Positions 48,749 to 55,907 of a stretch of DNA of 64,000 nt are shown piece after piece; within the stretch, counting starts at the first letter, position 1; each line of letters starts with the position of its first letter. Below the pieces are notes generated by a model. The model was not told the DNA's origin, did not search any database, and was given only the letters and a program-made list of their open reading frames with translations. Source of the stretch: JAKFWI01 sp031398975. Lineage in GTDB: Bacteria; Pseudomonadota; Alphaproteobacteria; Caulobacterales; Aquidulcibacteraceae. The DNA lies in contig JANNOI010000021.1 of NCBI GenBank assembly GCA_031398975.1, positions 1 through 64,000 on the forward strand. Reading direction: 5' to 3'. Position numbers and translations under genes: made by a program.

Positions 48749-49641
48749 GGGGGGGAGAGGAAGGTGCGGTCGAACGCCGAAGCCGCGCGGCCTGCGTCCT
48801 CCGCCTGGATCAGGCCGAGCTTGCGCATCAGCCCGATCGTGGTGTCGAGCGCGGCGTCCGGGATGGAGAGGTCCGGGGACAGCATGTCTTTTTCGATCAG
48901 CAAGGCGAGCGCGCGCTTCGACAGGGCGGGCGCCGTCTCGGTGACCTCCGCGGCGATGGCCTCCATGTCGCCCCGGTGCGCGGGATCGCGGAGCATGCGC
49001 GTGGCTTCCTTCAGGGCCTGGAGGGCGCGGGCGAGCGCGTCGCCCCGGCCCGCGGCGAGGCTCGGATTGGCGAGCCAGGTGGTGAACGCGATCTGAGGGA
49101 TGTAATCGGCGCACTCGCCGAGATTGCTCCAGCCCTCCTCCAGGGCCACGAAATTGAGCGGGATGAGCTGGACGGCGGCGTCGATCGTCCCGGCCTGGAG
49201 TGCGGCCCAGCGCGTGATGTGGGTGCCCGCGAGCACGAACGTATAATCGCTCGGATAGTGCAGCCCGTGGCGGGAGAGCATCTCCTGGGTGTAGAGCGCG
49301 GTGCCCTCCGTCAGCGAGGAGGTTCCGAGCCGCGCGCCGCGCAGATCTTCGATGCGCTTGAAGCGCGGGTGCGCAATGAGGGTCAGCGGCAACGCGTTGA
49401 AATTGCCGGCGACCACCCGAAGCGGCCCGCCCTTCAAGAAGTCCGCGATCGCGCCTTCCGGCGGCGTCACGCCCAGCAGGATCTCGCCGTCACGGACGGC
49501 CGCCGTCGTATTCTCGACGCCGCCCAGCCGACGCGGCGTGACGGAGAGATCGTACTTTGCGAAAATGCCGGTTCTGATTGCGACATGAACCGGCAGGAAG
49601 TTGAATCCCGCCGCCCCGGCGCCGATCGCCACTTGATCCAT
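48745..49641 (-). CDS. NMT1/THI5-like periplasmic-binding-fold protein without a signal peptide
   Basis: A 298-residue protein with a type 2 periplasmic-binding fold, of the SsuA/TauA/NMT1 group (FLPVHVAIRTGIFAKYDLSV, GPLRVVAGNFNALPLTLIAHP, LRGARLGTSSLTEGTALYT, LAGTHITRWAALQAGTIDAA). Unlike transport binding proteins it has no signal peptide, and no ABC permease or ATPase is adjacent. A cytoplasmic sensor or an enzyme is therefore more likely; the fold also occurs in 4,5-dihydroxyphthalate decarboxylase and in pyrimidine-precursor enzymes. GGAGAACC precedes the ATG. It follows the NTF2-like gene by 15 bp and is coupled to doxX. Confidence 0.8.
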   Translation of the reverse strand: MDQVAIGAGAAGFNFLPVHVAIRTGIFAKYDLSVTPRRLGGVENTTAAVRDGEILLGVTPPEGAIADFLKGGPLRVVAGNFNALPLTLIAHPRFKRIEDLRGARLGTSSLTEGTALYTQEMLSRHGLHYPSDYTFVLAGTHITRWAALQAGTIDAAVQLIPLNFVALEEGWSNLGECADYIPQIAFTTWLANPSLAAGRGDALARALQALKEATRMLRDPAHRGDMEAIAAEVTETAPALSKRALALLIEKDMLSPDLSIPDAALDTTIGLMRKLGLIQAEDAGRAASAFDRTFLSPP

Positions 49642-49656
49642 CGCCGGTTCTCCGGA

Positions 49657-49962
49657 TCAGCCGATCGAGATCTTGATGGTGCTGATCTTTTCCGCGCCGC
49701 CGAAAACAAGCTTGCCCGCGCCCATGGGCGTTTGCAGCTCCGCGAAGACCTGGCCGTCGCGCTCGACCGGGGCGGGCGTCTGGGTGTCGCGTCCCATCTG
49801 GGACATCATGTTGAGCATCTTCTGGATCTCGCCCTTGCCCTTTTGCTGGCCCATCGGCGTATCCATGACCGCGTCATCGGTAAGGTGGGCGAGAGCGCCG
49901 TCGATATTCTTGTTGTTCAGCGCTTCGATATAACCGCGCGCGGCTTCCAGCAGCGAGGACAT
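49657..49962 (-). CDS. NTF2/SnoaL-like small protein
   Basis: A 101-residue protein of the NTF2-like/SnoaL fold. ARGYIEALNNKNIDGALAHL followed by LTDDAVMDTPMGQQKGKGEI is the usual opening helix and cone-forming strand. The pocket could bind a small hydrophobic ligand; members include cyclases, isomerases and lyases. GGGAGAAGATCCG precedes the ATG. It is the first gene of the five-gene operon (NTF2-like, NMT1-fold, doxX, SDR, rraA). Confidence 0.8.
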   Translation of the reverse strand: MSSLLEAARGYIEALNNKNIDGALAHLTDDAVMDTPMGQQKGKGEIQKMLNMMSQMGRDTQTPAPVERDGQVFAELQTPMGAGKLVFGGAEKISTIKISIG

Positions 49963-50084
49963 CGGATCTTCTCCCTATCATGGCTTTGTTAGCGGGGCTG
50001 ACAGCGCCCCTGCGCCAAGCCTGGGTTAGCACTTTTTTCAGGTGTCGCGCATTCACTAACCTGCCACTCGCAGGCCGTACAGGC

Positions 50085-50351
50085 CTATTTCGCGGCCTCG
50101 AACTTTGCGCCGCTGCACGCCCCGGAGACGCCGTCGCACAAGGGCTTTGTGGTGGAGTGCTTGCAGCCGCAGAACTGGACGACCTCCGTCGCCTCGGCGC
50201 GCCACATCATCGGGTAGAAGCCTTGGCCCATGTGCGCGGCGTCGCAGAAGGGCTGCTTTGCGGAGAGCCCGCACGTGCACCAGAAATAGACTTGTCCCGC
50301 CTGCACCTCGGTAGGGATCGGGCCGGGCTGGGCGACGACGGGATCGGGCAT
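50085..50351 (-). CDS. Dual CDGSH iron-sulfur protein with degenerate second motif
   Basis: An 88-residue protein with two CDGSH-type [2Fe-2S] motifs. The first, CTCGLSAKQPFCDAAH (about residues 25-40), has all three Cys and the ligand His. The second, CGCKHSTTKPLCDGVSG (about residues 61-77), keeps the Cys residues but has Ser where the His should be, and an extra Cys follows in SGACSG. Cluster redox potential and lability should differ between the sites. GGGAGC precedes the ATG at 50351. It follows the second TetR gene by 45 bp and could carry electrons for the oxygenases nearby, which have no visible ferredoxin. Confidence 0.88.
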   Translation of the reverse strand: MPDPVVAQPGPIPTEVQAGQVYFWCTCGLSAKQPFCDAAHMGQGFYPMMWRAEATEVVQFCGCKHSTTKPLCDGVSGACSGAKFEAAK

Positions 50352-50396
50352 GTCTGTTGCTCCCACGTAGGCGCGAAGGAAGTGCGCGCGCCTTCC

Positions 50397-51008
50397 TTAC
50401 AGGATCGGTTTCGCTTTCGCACGCCCCGAAAGCGAGGCCGCCTTGCCGCGAAAGCCGTAGAGGAACACGTCGACCAGCACCGGGACCGGCTGGCCCGGCG
50501 CCTGAAAGACATGCTGGTGCGCGACATTGGCGTAGATCATGCCGGCGAACACTTCCGCAGCCTGGCTCAGACCGACGCGGGCCGAAGAGGGCGGGTGGGC
50601 GTCCTTAAGCAGCGTCTCGATGCTTTGCACCAGGCGTTTCAGCAGCAGCGCCGGATCGGAATCGCTGGCCGCGCTGCGCCGCAGCGTATCGGCCACCGGA
50701 ACCACCCGCTTGATATGCTCGTGCAGAATGGCGCCGGCCTCGACCAGACGATCGCGAAGATCGGGGATCGCGGCGCACGCCGCCACGCGCGCCTCGACAT
50801 TGTTGCTGGTCGCGATCTCAAGGAGACACGCCCGGATTACCGCGTCCTTGTCCTGGAAGACGCGGAAGATCGCGCCGATAGACGTGCCGGCGGCCTCCGA
50901 CATGTCCATCGACGTGATGTCCCCGCCCCGGCTGATCAACAAGGGCGTGACCGCCTGGATAATCGCCTCGCGCCGCTTGTCCGCCCGCAGATAGCTTACG
51001 CGCGCCAA
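50397..51008 (-). CDS. TetR family transcriptional regulator 2
   Basis: A 203-residue regulator. The DNA-binding domain spans about residues 10-55: RREAIIQAVTPLLISRGG, then ITSMDMSEAAGTSIGAIFRVFQDKDAV, with the Phe-Gln close to the end of the recognition helix. The remaining helical part is the ligand and dimer domain (RDRLVEAGAILHEHIKRV). It lies between LLM3 (28 bp upstream) and the CDGSH gene (45 bp downstream), all on the minus strand, so it probably controls its own operon in response to the LLM3 substrate or product. Confidence 0.9.
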   Translation of the reverse strand: MARVSYLRADKRREAIIQAVTPLLISRGGDITSMDMSEAAGTSIGAIFRVFQDKDAVIRACLLEIATSNNVEARVAACAAIPDLRDRLVEAGAILHEHIKRVVPVADTLRRSAASDSDPALLLKRLVQSIETLLKDAHPPSSARVGLSQAAEVFAGMIYANVAHQHVFQAPGQPVPVLVDVFLYGFRGKAASLSGRAKAKPIL

Positions 51009-51036
51009 TCAAGTCTCCCCGGGGCGGGTTGAGGCG

Positions 51037-52134
51037 TCATGCAAACGCCCGGATCGGCGCTTCGGTCACGGTGTTGCGTTCGGCGAAGTGCGGCATGACC
51101 TCTTGGATGAACATATCCAGATTGTCTTCCGCCTCCTGGATCTTGTCCTCGTTATAGACCGTCAGGTCGAAGCCGATGATCAGCTCCTGGAAGCCCAGCG
51201 CCTCGTAGCGGGCGATCACTTCGATCACCTGCTCGGGCGTGCCTACCATGTCCATCGAGACTTTGTCGTTCTCTTTGCCGCCGTGGCCGCCTTCCGGCAT
51301 GGTCATGCCCAGCAGCGCCATCTCCCGCTTGACCCAATTCATGTAGGAGGCGTTGTTCTCGTCATAGCGGCGGCGCGCCTGCGCCTCGTTGAACGAGAGG
51401 TTCACGGGGCCGTTGGCGCTGGTCCAGCGCATGCACTGGGCGATCAGTTCGGGGCTGTGGCCGGAGGATTCCAGCGTGTCGCGATAGAGGTTCAGCCACT
51501 TCTTCAGGTTGTCGTGATAATCCCCGTACACGAAGCGCGGGAACATGAAGGTCGACCAGCCTTTCTCGGCCGAATAGCGGATGCTGGCCTCAGACTGGCA
51601 CGCGCGCTTGATCAGCGGGTGGGGCGCGCGGAAGGCGCGCGGCATGATCCGCTCCAGCACGCGGCCCTTGAAGGAGGGGGTGTCGATGTCATAGGGCGGG
51701 TCGTTGCGCTTCTTGGCCCACAGATCGAGCACCACGTCCATCATCGGGTTGGTGAGCGTGCCCTGGCTGGACGGATCGATGCCAAGGCCCATGGATTCGA
51801 GCGGAATGCCGCCGGCCCCGACGCCGAAGACGAAGCGCCCATTGGTGAGATTGTCGAGCAGGTTGGCCTGTTGGGCGAGGCGCGCGGGATGGTTCAGCGG
51901 CACCACCGCGACCGCGAGGCCCAAATAGGAATTGCGCATCTGCGGGGCCAGATACGCCGCCATCATGAAGTTGGAGCCGTAGGCGGAATAATCGCTGAAA
52001 TGATGCTCGGCCAGGTAGATCGCCGCGAAATTCGCGCGATCGGCCTTCAGGGCGAGGCGCGCCGAGGCGTCGATCGAGGTCTTGTCCTGGTCCGGGCCCG
52101 GGGAGATCGGGTTACAGAACATCGAAAAGCGCAT
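51037..52134 (-). CDS. Luciferase-like flavin monooxygenase (LLM) 3
   Basis: A 365-residue LLM protein and close paralogue of LLM2. Signature parts are IYLAEHHFSDYSAYGSNFMM (read in pieces), VAVVPLNHPARLAQQANLL and VFGVGAGGIPLESMGLG. Near the C-terminus a Gly-rich loop (GGHGGKENDKVSMDM) precedes the last barrel strand. AGGAGG lies 6 bp before the ATG at 52134, on the minus strand. A 12-bp direct repeat (GCATGTGGCGTC) covers this start and recurs 17 bp upstream. It heads an operon with the second TetR and the CDGSH gene, an arrangement that would link flavin oxygenation with an Fe-S carrier. Confidence 0.9.
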   Translation of the reverse strand: MRFSMFCNPISPGPDQDKTSIDASARLALKADRANFAAIYLAEHHFSDYSAYGSNFMMAAYLAPQMRNSYLGLAVAVVPLNHPARLAQQANLLDNLTNGRFVFGVGAGGIPLESMGLGIDPSSQGTLTNPMMDVVLDLWAKKRNDPPYDIDTPSFKGRVLERIMPRAFRAPHPLIKRACQSEASIRYSAEKGWSTFMFPRFVYGDYHDNLKKWLNLYRDTLESSGHSPELIAQCMRWTSANGPVNLSFNEAQARRRYDENNASYMNWVKREMALLGMTMPEGGHGGKENDKVSMDMVGTPEQVIEVIARYEALGFQELIIGFDLTVYNEDKIQEAEDNLDMFIQEVMPHFAERNTVTEAPIRAFA

Positions 52135-52616
52135 GTGGCGTCCTCCTGCATGTGGCGTCTCGGTTCGACTGCAAGCCGTAGCCCGGGGCGTAAGAATGCT
52201 GCGCGCTGGCGCGATCCTTCGCCGTGGCCCCGGCCGGCGAAAGCCGCCGCGATCTTCCTCGACGCTACCCAAGCTTTCCGGGCTTCGCAATAAAAAACGA
52301 ACACGCGTTTTTGTTTATGGGGGTAACTTATCGCCTCAATCCGGGGTAGGTTCGCATAAAATTCTGTTATCGCTAGTTATTTAGAGAATCGCGGGGCCTT
52401 GCGACGCCTGGGCAGGCGCCCGCGGGGCGCCCGATTGCGGCCAAGAGGCGTCAATCTGGCCTTGCAATTCCGTGCAGAGAGATGTCTCTGTGCGGTCAGG
52501 GAGCCGGCTCGCCGCCTGCCGCTGCGTCTTGTGATGTCTTGAGGGCACGGCGCAGGGCGGGCGTACGGGCGTGAAAGACCTTCTGAACGACGCGGATACA
52601 GCGCAGGGACTTTCCA
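52135..52616. promoter_or_regulatory. Divergent intergenic region between LLM3 and the cupin gene
   Basis: This 482-bp region has no credible gene. The middle (about 52285-52390) is markedly AT-rich against a GC-rich background and should hold promoters for both directions. It contains the inverted repeat at 52293-52312. Nearer the cupin gene the DNA becomes GC-rich again, giving an unusually long leader of about 230 bp or a second promoter there. Confidence 0.5.
52293..52312. promoter_or_regulatory. 20-bp inverted repeat, candidate TetR operator
   Basis: AAAAACG and CGTTTTT flank a 6-bp centre. Size and symmetry suit a TetR dimer. It lies 159 bp upstream of LLM3 and 305 bp upstream of the cupin gene. 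I found no second copy before the other LLM genes. Confidence 0.4.
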
Positions 52617-53444
52617 ATGGAAGTGGTGCATGCAGGCGAGATGCAATGGTCGCACGGCATCGGCCATCGCGGCGATCGCGGCCAGGGGGCGCAATTCAAG
52701 ACGCTGTTCACCGGCGCCGAGGCGTCGGCGGACAATTACTGGTTCACCCTCGTCAAGATCGCCGAATATTCCACCCCGCCCCACAAGCACAATTTCGATC
52801 AGGTGCGGGTGATGATCGAGGGCGGGTTCGGGTTCGGACCGCAGGTGCAAGAGGAAGGCACGATCGGGTACTTCCCCGAAGGCACCGCGTACGAGCAGCA
52901 TTCGGTGGGCCCCAGCGTGACGCTGTTGCTGCAATGCGCCAATGTCAGCGGGGCCCGCTATCTGAGCCAGAACGAAACCCGCGACGGCATGCGGGCGATC
53001 GAAAGCGAGGGCGCGTTCGAGCGCGGCCGGTTCGTCACCGAGGTGGACGGGCAACGGGTGGAGCGGGACGCCTTCGAGGCGATCTGGGAGCACGCCACGG
53101 GCGAGCCGATCCGCTACGAGCAGCCCCGCTACGAGCGCCCGGTGATCATGGATCCCCAGAATTTCCGCTACAAGGAGGGCGTGGCGCCCGGCGTTGCGTC
53201 CAAGACCCTCGGTGTGTTCACCGAGCGGGAATTGAAGATCAGCTTCCTGCGGATCGATCCCGGCGTCACCCACGCGCTGGAGGCCGAGGGCGCGGAGCAT
53301 CTGTTCTACGTGATGGCAGGATCGGGCCGGGCGGAGGAGCGCACCCTGGGCCCCGGCGCGGCGCTGCGTCTGCGCGCGGGAGAAACCGGGGCGGTCCACG
53401 CCGAGGACGGTCTAGAGATTTTGTCGATCGGGCTGCCGCGCTGA
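52617..53444 (+). CDS. Bicupin domain protein
   Basis: A 275-residue protein with two cupin barrels. The first (about residues 30-110) has the metal motif TPPHKHNFDQVRVMIEG with His-x-His and a Glu-like acid, and a second-motif GYFPEGTAYEQHS with His. The second (about 185-275) is weaker: DPGVTHALEAEGAEHLFYVMAG, LGPGAALRLRAGETGAVHAE. Metal-dependent cupins include ring-cleaving dioxygenases and isomerases. Cotranscription with the Rieske oxygenase gene 55 bp downstream suggests it handles the hydroxylated product or protects the enzyme. No known subfamily was recognised. Confidence 0.8.
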   Translation: MEVVHAGEMQWSHGIGHRGDRGQGAQFKTLFTGAEASADNYWFTLVKIAEYSTPPHKHNFDQVRVMIEGGFGFGPQVQEEGTIGYFPEGTAYEQHSVGPSVTLLLQCANVSGARYLSQNETRDGMRAIESEGAFERGRFVTEVDGQRVERDAFEAIWEHATGEPIRYEQPRYERPVIMDPQNFRYKEGVAPGVASKTLGVFTERELKISFLRIDPGVTHALEAEGAEHLFYVMAGSGRAEERTLGPGAALRLRAGETGAVHAEDGLEILSIGLPR

Positions 53445-53499
53445 CGCGGGCGGTCTTTGTGTTATCTTAAGTTTGGTTTGATGCCGAAGGAGCATGCCC

Positions 53500-54621
53500 A
53501 TGGCCGATGATCTTGGCGGTCTGATCGATACGAGCCAGCCCGGCGCGCCAGGCGCGCGCGGTCTCTTCGATCGGGGCTTGAAATTCACCCCGCAGGGGGA
53601 GAACGGCTATGACGAAAACTGGTACCCGCTGTGCCTGTCCAGCGAGGCGCCGGTCGGGACGGCCAAGGGCTTCGACTTCCTGAACGGCCGCGTGATCGCG
53701 TTCCGTCCGACCTCGGGCGCGCCGGTTTCGGTGCTGAGCGCCTATTGCCGCCATCTCGGCGTCGATCTGTCGATCGGGCAAGTGGTGGGCGACGAGGTCC
53801 GGTGTCCCTACCACCATTGGCGCTATGACAGCACCGGCCAGTGCGTGGCCACCGCCGTGGGCGATAAGCCGCCGGGCCGGGCGAAGCTGTTCCGCTTCCC
53901 GACCGCGGAGGCGCTTGGCCTGATCTGGGTCTATAATGGCGAGACCCCGGCCTATGATGTGCCCAATTTCGGCGTGGACGAGAGCGCGCTGCATTTTCAC
54001 GTCGTGCGCTCCGTCGAGGTCCCGATGGACCCCTTCATGCTGTTTTCCAACGCGATGGATCTGCAGCACCTGCGCTCCGTGCACGGGATCCAATTCTCCA
54101 GCCCGCCGGACGATTTCGAGATCACGCCCCGCACCATCTCCTATCGCCAGGTGATGACCACGCCCGGCATCGGCGTGCAGGACCAGCGCGTCACCTTGTG
54201 GGGCACGAACGGCATCACGCTGATCTCCGAGATCATGGGACGCCAGACCTACATGATGTCGGTGGGCCTTGCGGTCCGCGGGCCGATGACGCGCACCTTC
54301 AACGTCACGGCGGTGAACAAGCCCGAAGAAGGCAAGGCCGGGGACGTGCAGATGATCGACCGGCACATCCAGATGGTGGAGCAATTCGGGCTGCAGCTGA
54401 ACCGCGAGGATGATCCGGTGATGCGCACCGTCAGCCCGCGGCTCGACAACCTGACCCAGGCGGACCGCAGCCTAGCCATGTACTTCAATTTCGCGCGCAC
54501 CTATCCCCGCTTCGACGGCGCGACCGATATGATCCGCAACGATTATCGCCAGGCCGCCACCCCGCCCGGGCCGCAGCCGCCGCGCCTGACCTCGATCGCC
54601 TTCGAAGACATGGAGAGTTGA
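53500..54621 (+). CDS. Rieske-type oxygenase, large subunit
   Basis: A 373-residue Rieske non-heme iron oxygenase. The [2Fe-2S] motif is complete: Cys83-x-His85 in YCRHLGVDL and Cys102-x2-His105 in RCPYHHWRYD. The mononuclear iron motif follows: NAMDLQHLRSVHG (N184, D187, H190, H195), with Asp187 as the electron-bridge residue. The layout resembles monooxygenase/demethylase types (VanA or KshA-like) more than two-subunit dioxygenases, since no beta subunit gene is nearby. No cognate ferredoxin or reductase is adjacent. The ATG at 53500 has GAAGGAGC at good spacing; the ATG at 53494 is too close to it. Confidence 0.92.
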   Translation: MADDLGGLIDTSQPGAPGARGLFDRGLKFTPQGENGYDENWYPLCLSSEAPVGTAKGFDFLNGRVIAFRPTSGAPVSVLSAYCRHLGVDLSIGQVVGDEVRCPYHHWRYDSTGQCVATAVGDKPPGRAKLFRFPTAEALGLIWVYNGETPAYDVPNFGVDESALHFHVVRSVEVPMDPFMLFSNAMDLQHLRSVHGIQFSSPPDDFEITPRTISYRQVMTTPGIGVQDQRVTLWGTNGITLISEIMGRQTYMMSVGLAVRGPMTRTFNVTAVNKPEEGKAGDVQMIDRHIQMVEQFGLQLNREDDPVMRTVSPRLDNLTQADRSLAMYFNFARTYPRFDGATDMIRNDYRQAATPPGPQPPRLTSIAFEDMES

Positions 54622-54694
54622 CGCACGGCGCGCGCGCGCCCTTCGTCCCCTCGCCGTGCGTCGGGCGCAAGTGTGAACGACGCTGCAGTCGCGC

Positions 54695-54728
54695 GCCAGG
54701 GCCCCAGGGTTTCCCCTGGGGCCCTGGC
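54695..54728. terminator. Perfect 15-bp hairpin between convergent genes
   Basis: GCCAGGGCCCCAGGG pairs fully with CCCTGGGGCCCTGGC around a TTTC loop. It lies 73 bp after the Rieske stop and 21 bp from the Mn catalase stop on the other strand. No T run follows in either direction, but position and strength suggest a shared transcript end. Confidence 0.65.
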
Positions 54729-54749
54729 CATTCGCATTGATGCTGGCGG

Positions 54750-55709
54750 TCAGTACTGGTCGGCGAGGGCGCGCGCGGCTGCGGTAGCGGCGTTGACGTC
54801 GGAGGCGCTGCCCATGTCCTCGTCCGTCGTGCGCCCGGCGCCGGGGCCGGCGCCGAGGTCGGCGCCCGTGGTGGGATTGGCGCCGGCATCGGAAGCGAGG
54901 CGGCGCTTCATCTGCTGGATCACGGCTTCATCATCGCTGTCCAGCGTGACCGAGGCCTTGCCGTCGCCGCTGTCAGTGGGCAGGGCGGTCGTCAGATCGT
55001 CGACGCGCTGCCACTGCTCGCCGGTGTTCCATGGCCCCTCCATGTCGCCCTCGCCTTGCGAGGTGTTGACATACATGTCGGCGAACGGAGCGATCCCCGG
55101 CAGTTTGCCCGTCGGGAAATTGTCGGCGATCGTGTAGAGCGCCTTCTCGAAGCTCTTCTGGTGGGCGATCTCCCGCGTCATGAGGAAACCGAGCGCTTCC
55201 TTGACGCCGGGATCGTCGGTGATGTTGATCAGCCGCTCATAGACGATCTTGGCGCGGCTTTCGGCGGCGATGTTGGAGCGCAGATCCACGGCGGGATCGC
55301 CGCGGCTATCGATATAGGCCGCCGTCCACGGAACGCCGGAGGAATTCGTCAGCGCCGGGCCCCCGCCATAGAGCAGGGCCTGGGTGTGGCTGTTGCCCCC
55401 GGCATTGATGGCGCGGTAGAGCTCGGCCTCCTCCATATTGGCCTCGGCGACTTGGCCCTTGATCCCGCGGTTCAGCATGGCGACGATCGAGCCGATCACT
55501 TCCAAATGGCTGAGCTCCTCCGTCGCGATATCGAGCAGCATGTCCTTGCGGCCCGGATCCTCCTCGGCCAAGCCTTGGGTGAAATAGCGCATCGCGGCGG
55601 CGAGTTCACCGTCGGGGCCGCCGAATTGCTCAAGCATCAGAGACGCAAGCGCTGGATTCGGTTCCGCCACGCGGACAGTATATTGCAGGCGCTTATTATG
55701 AGCGAACAT
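54750..55709 (-). CDS. Manganese catalase family protein
   Basis: A 319-residue ferritin-like protein with a dimanganese centre that breaks down hydrogen peroxide. Metal ligands are visible in DIATEELSHLEVIG (Glu-Glu-x-x-His), NIAAESRAKIVYERL and MTREIAHQKSFEKAL. The N-terminus MFAHNKRLQYTVRVAEPNP is family-typical. A flexible Asp/Ala/Gly-rich tail of about 60 residues follows the catalytic core. GGAGAGTCCTG precedes the ATG. It diverges from a Crp/Fnr gene over 198 bp containing an FNR/FixK box and EcfG-like elements, so oxygen and general stress control are likely. Confidence 0.92.
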   Translation of the reverse strand: MFAHNKRLQYTVRVAEPNPALASLMLEQFGGPDGELAAAMRYFTQGLAEEDPGRKDMLLDIATEELSHLEVIGSIVAMLNRGIKGQVAEANMEEAELYRAINAGGNSHTQALLYGGGPALTNSSGVPWTAAYIDSRGDPAVDLRSNIAAESRAKIVYERLINITDDPGVKEALGFLMTREIAHQKSFEKALYTIADNFPTGKLPGIAPFADMYVNTSQGEGDMEGPWNTGEQWQRVDDLTTALPTDSGDGKASVTLDSDDEAVIQQMKRRLASDAGANPTTGADLGAGPGAGRTTDEDMGSASDVNAATAAARALADQY

Positions 55710-55736
55710 CAGGACTCTCCACAGTGATGCTCTGAG

Positions 55737-55761
55737 AACCAAAGCCGCCGGGATCAGTTGC
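55737..55761 (-). promoter_or_regulatory. Near-match EcfG-type promoter for Mn catalase
   Basis: On the minus strand GCAAC (55761-55757), 17 bp, then GTT (55739-55737). This differs from the general stress consensus GGAAC-N16/17-GTT at one base. The -10 end lies 28 bp from the catalase ATG, a suitable distance. Confidence 0.4.
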
Positions 55762-55771
55762 CCCCAAACCG

Positions 55772-55787
55772 CTTGATTATGATCAAG
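55772..55787. promoter_or_regulatory. FNR/FixK-type box
   Basis: CTTGATTATGATCAAG is a palindrome with the exact FNR/FixK core TTGAT-N4-ATCAA (55773-55786). It lies 63 bp from the Mn catalase ATG and 121 bp from the crp/fnr ATG, just upstream of the catalase -35-like element, where an activator of this family would bind. Confidence 0.8.
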
Positions 55788-55821
55788 TCGCCGCCTTGGC
55801 GCACCGGCGGGCAGCATCAGG

Positions 55822-55846
55822 GGAACCTTGGCCGGTCGAGATGGTT
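55822..55846 (+). promoter_or_regulatory. EcfG-type general stress promoter
   Basis: GGAAC at 55822-55826 and GTT at 55844-55846 are 17 bp apart, the spacing and bases expected for EcfG/SigT sigma factors of the alphaproteobacterial general stress response. The Crp/Fnr ATG lies 61 bp downstream. Confidence 0.55.
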
Positions 55847-55907
55847 GGGTGTCCGCGCCGGTAGCCAGGCGCCCTATCGCGAGGATTCCTGGCGTGCGCG
55901 GAGGACG

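Noticed and set aside
38995..54621. Genomic island delivered by a mobile element
   Set aside because: No integrase, transposase, flanking direct repeats or tRNA junction was seen; acquisition by transfer remains possible but unsupported.
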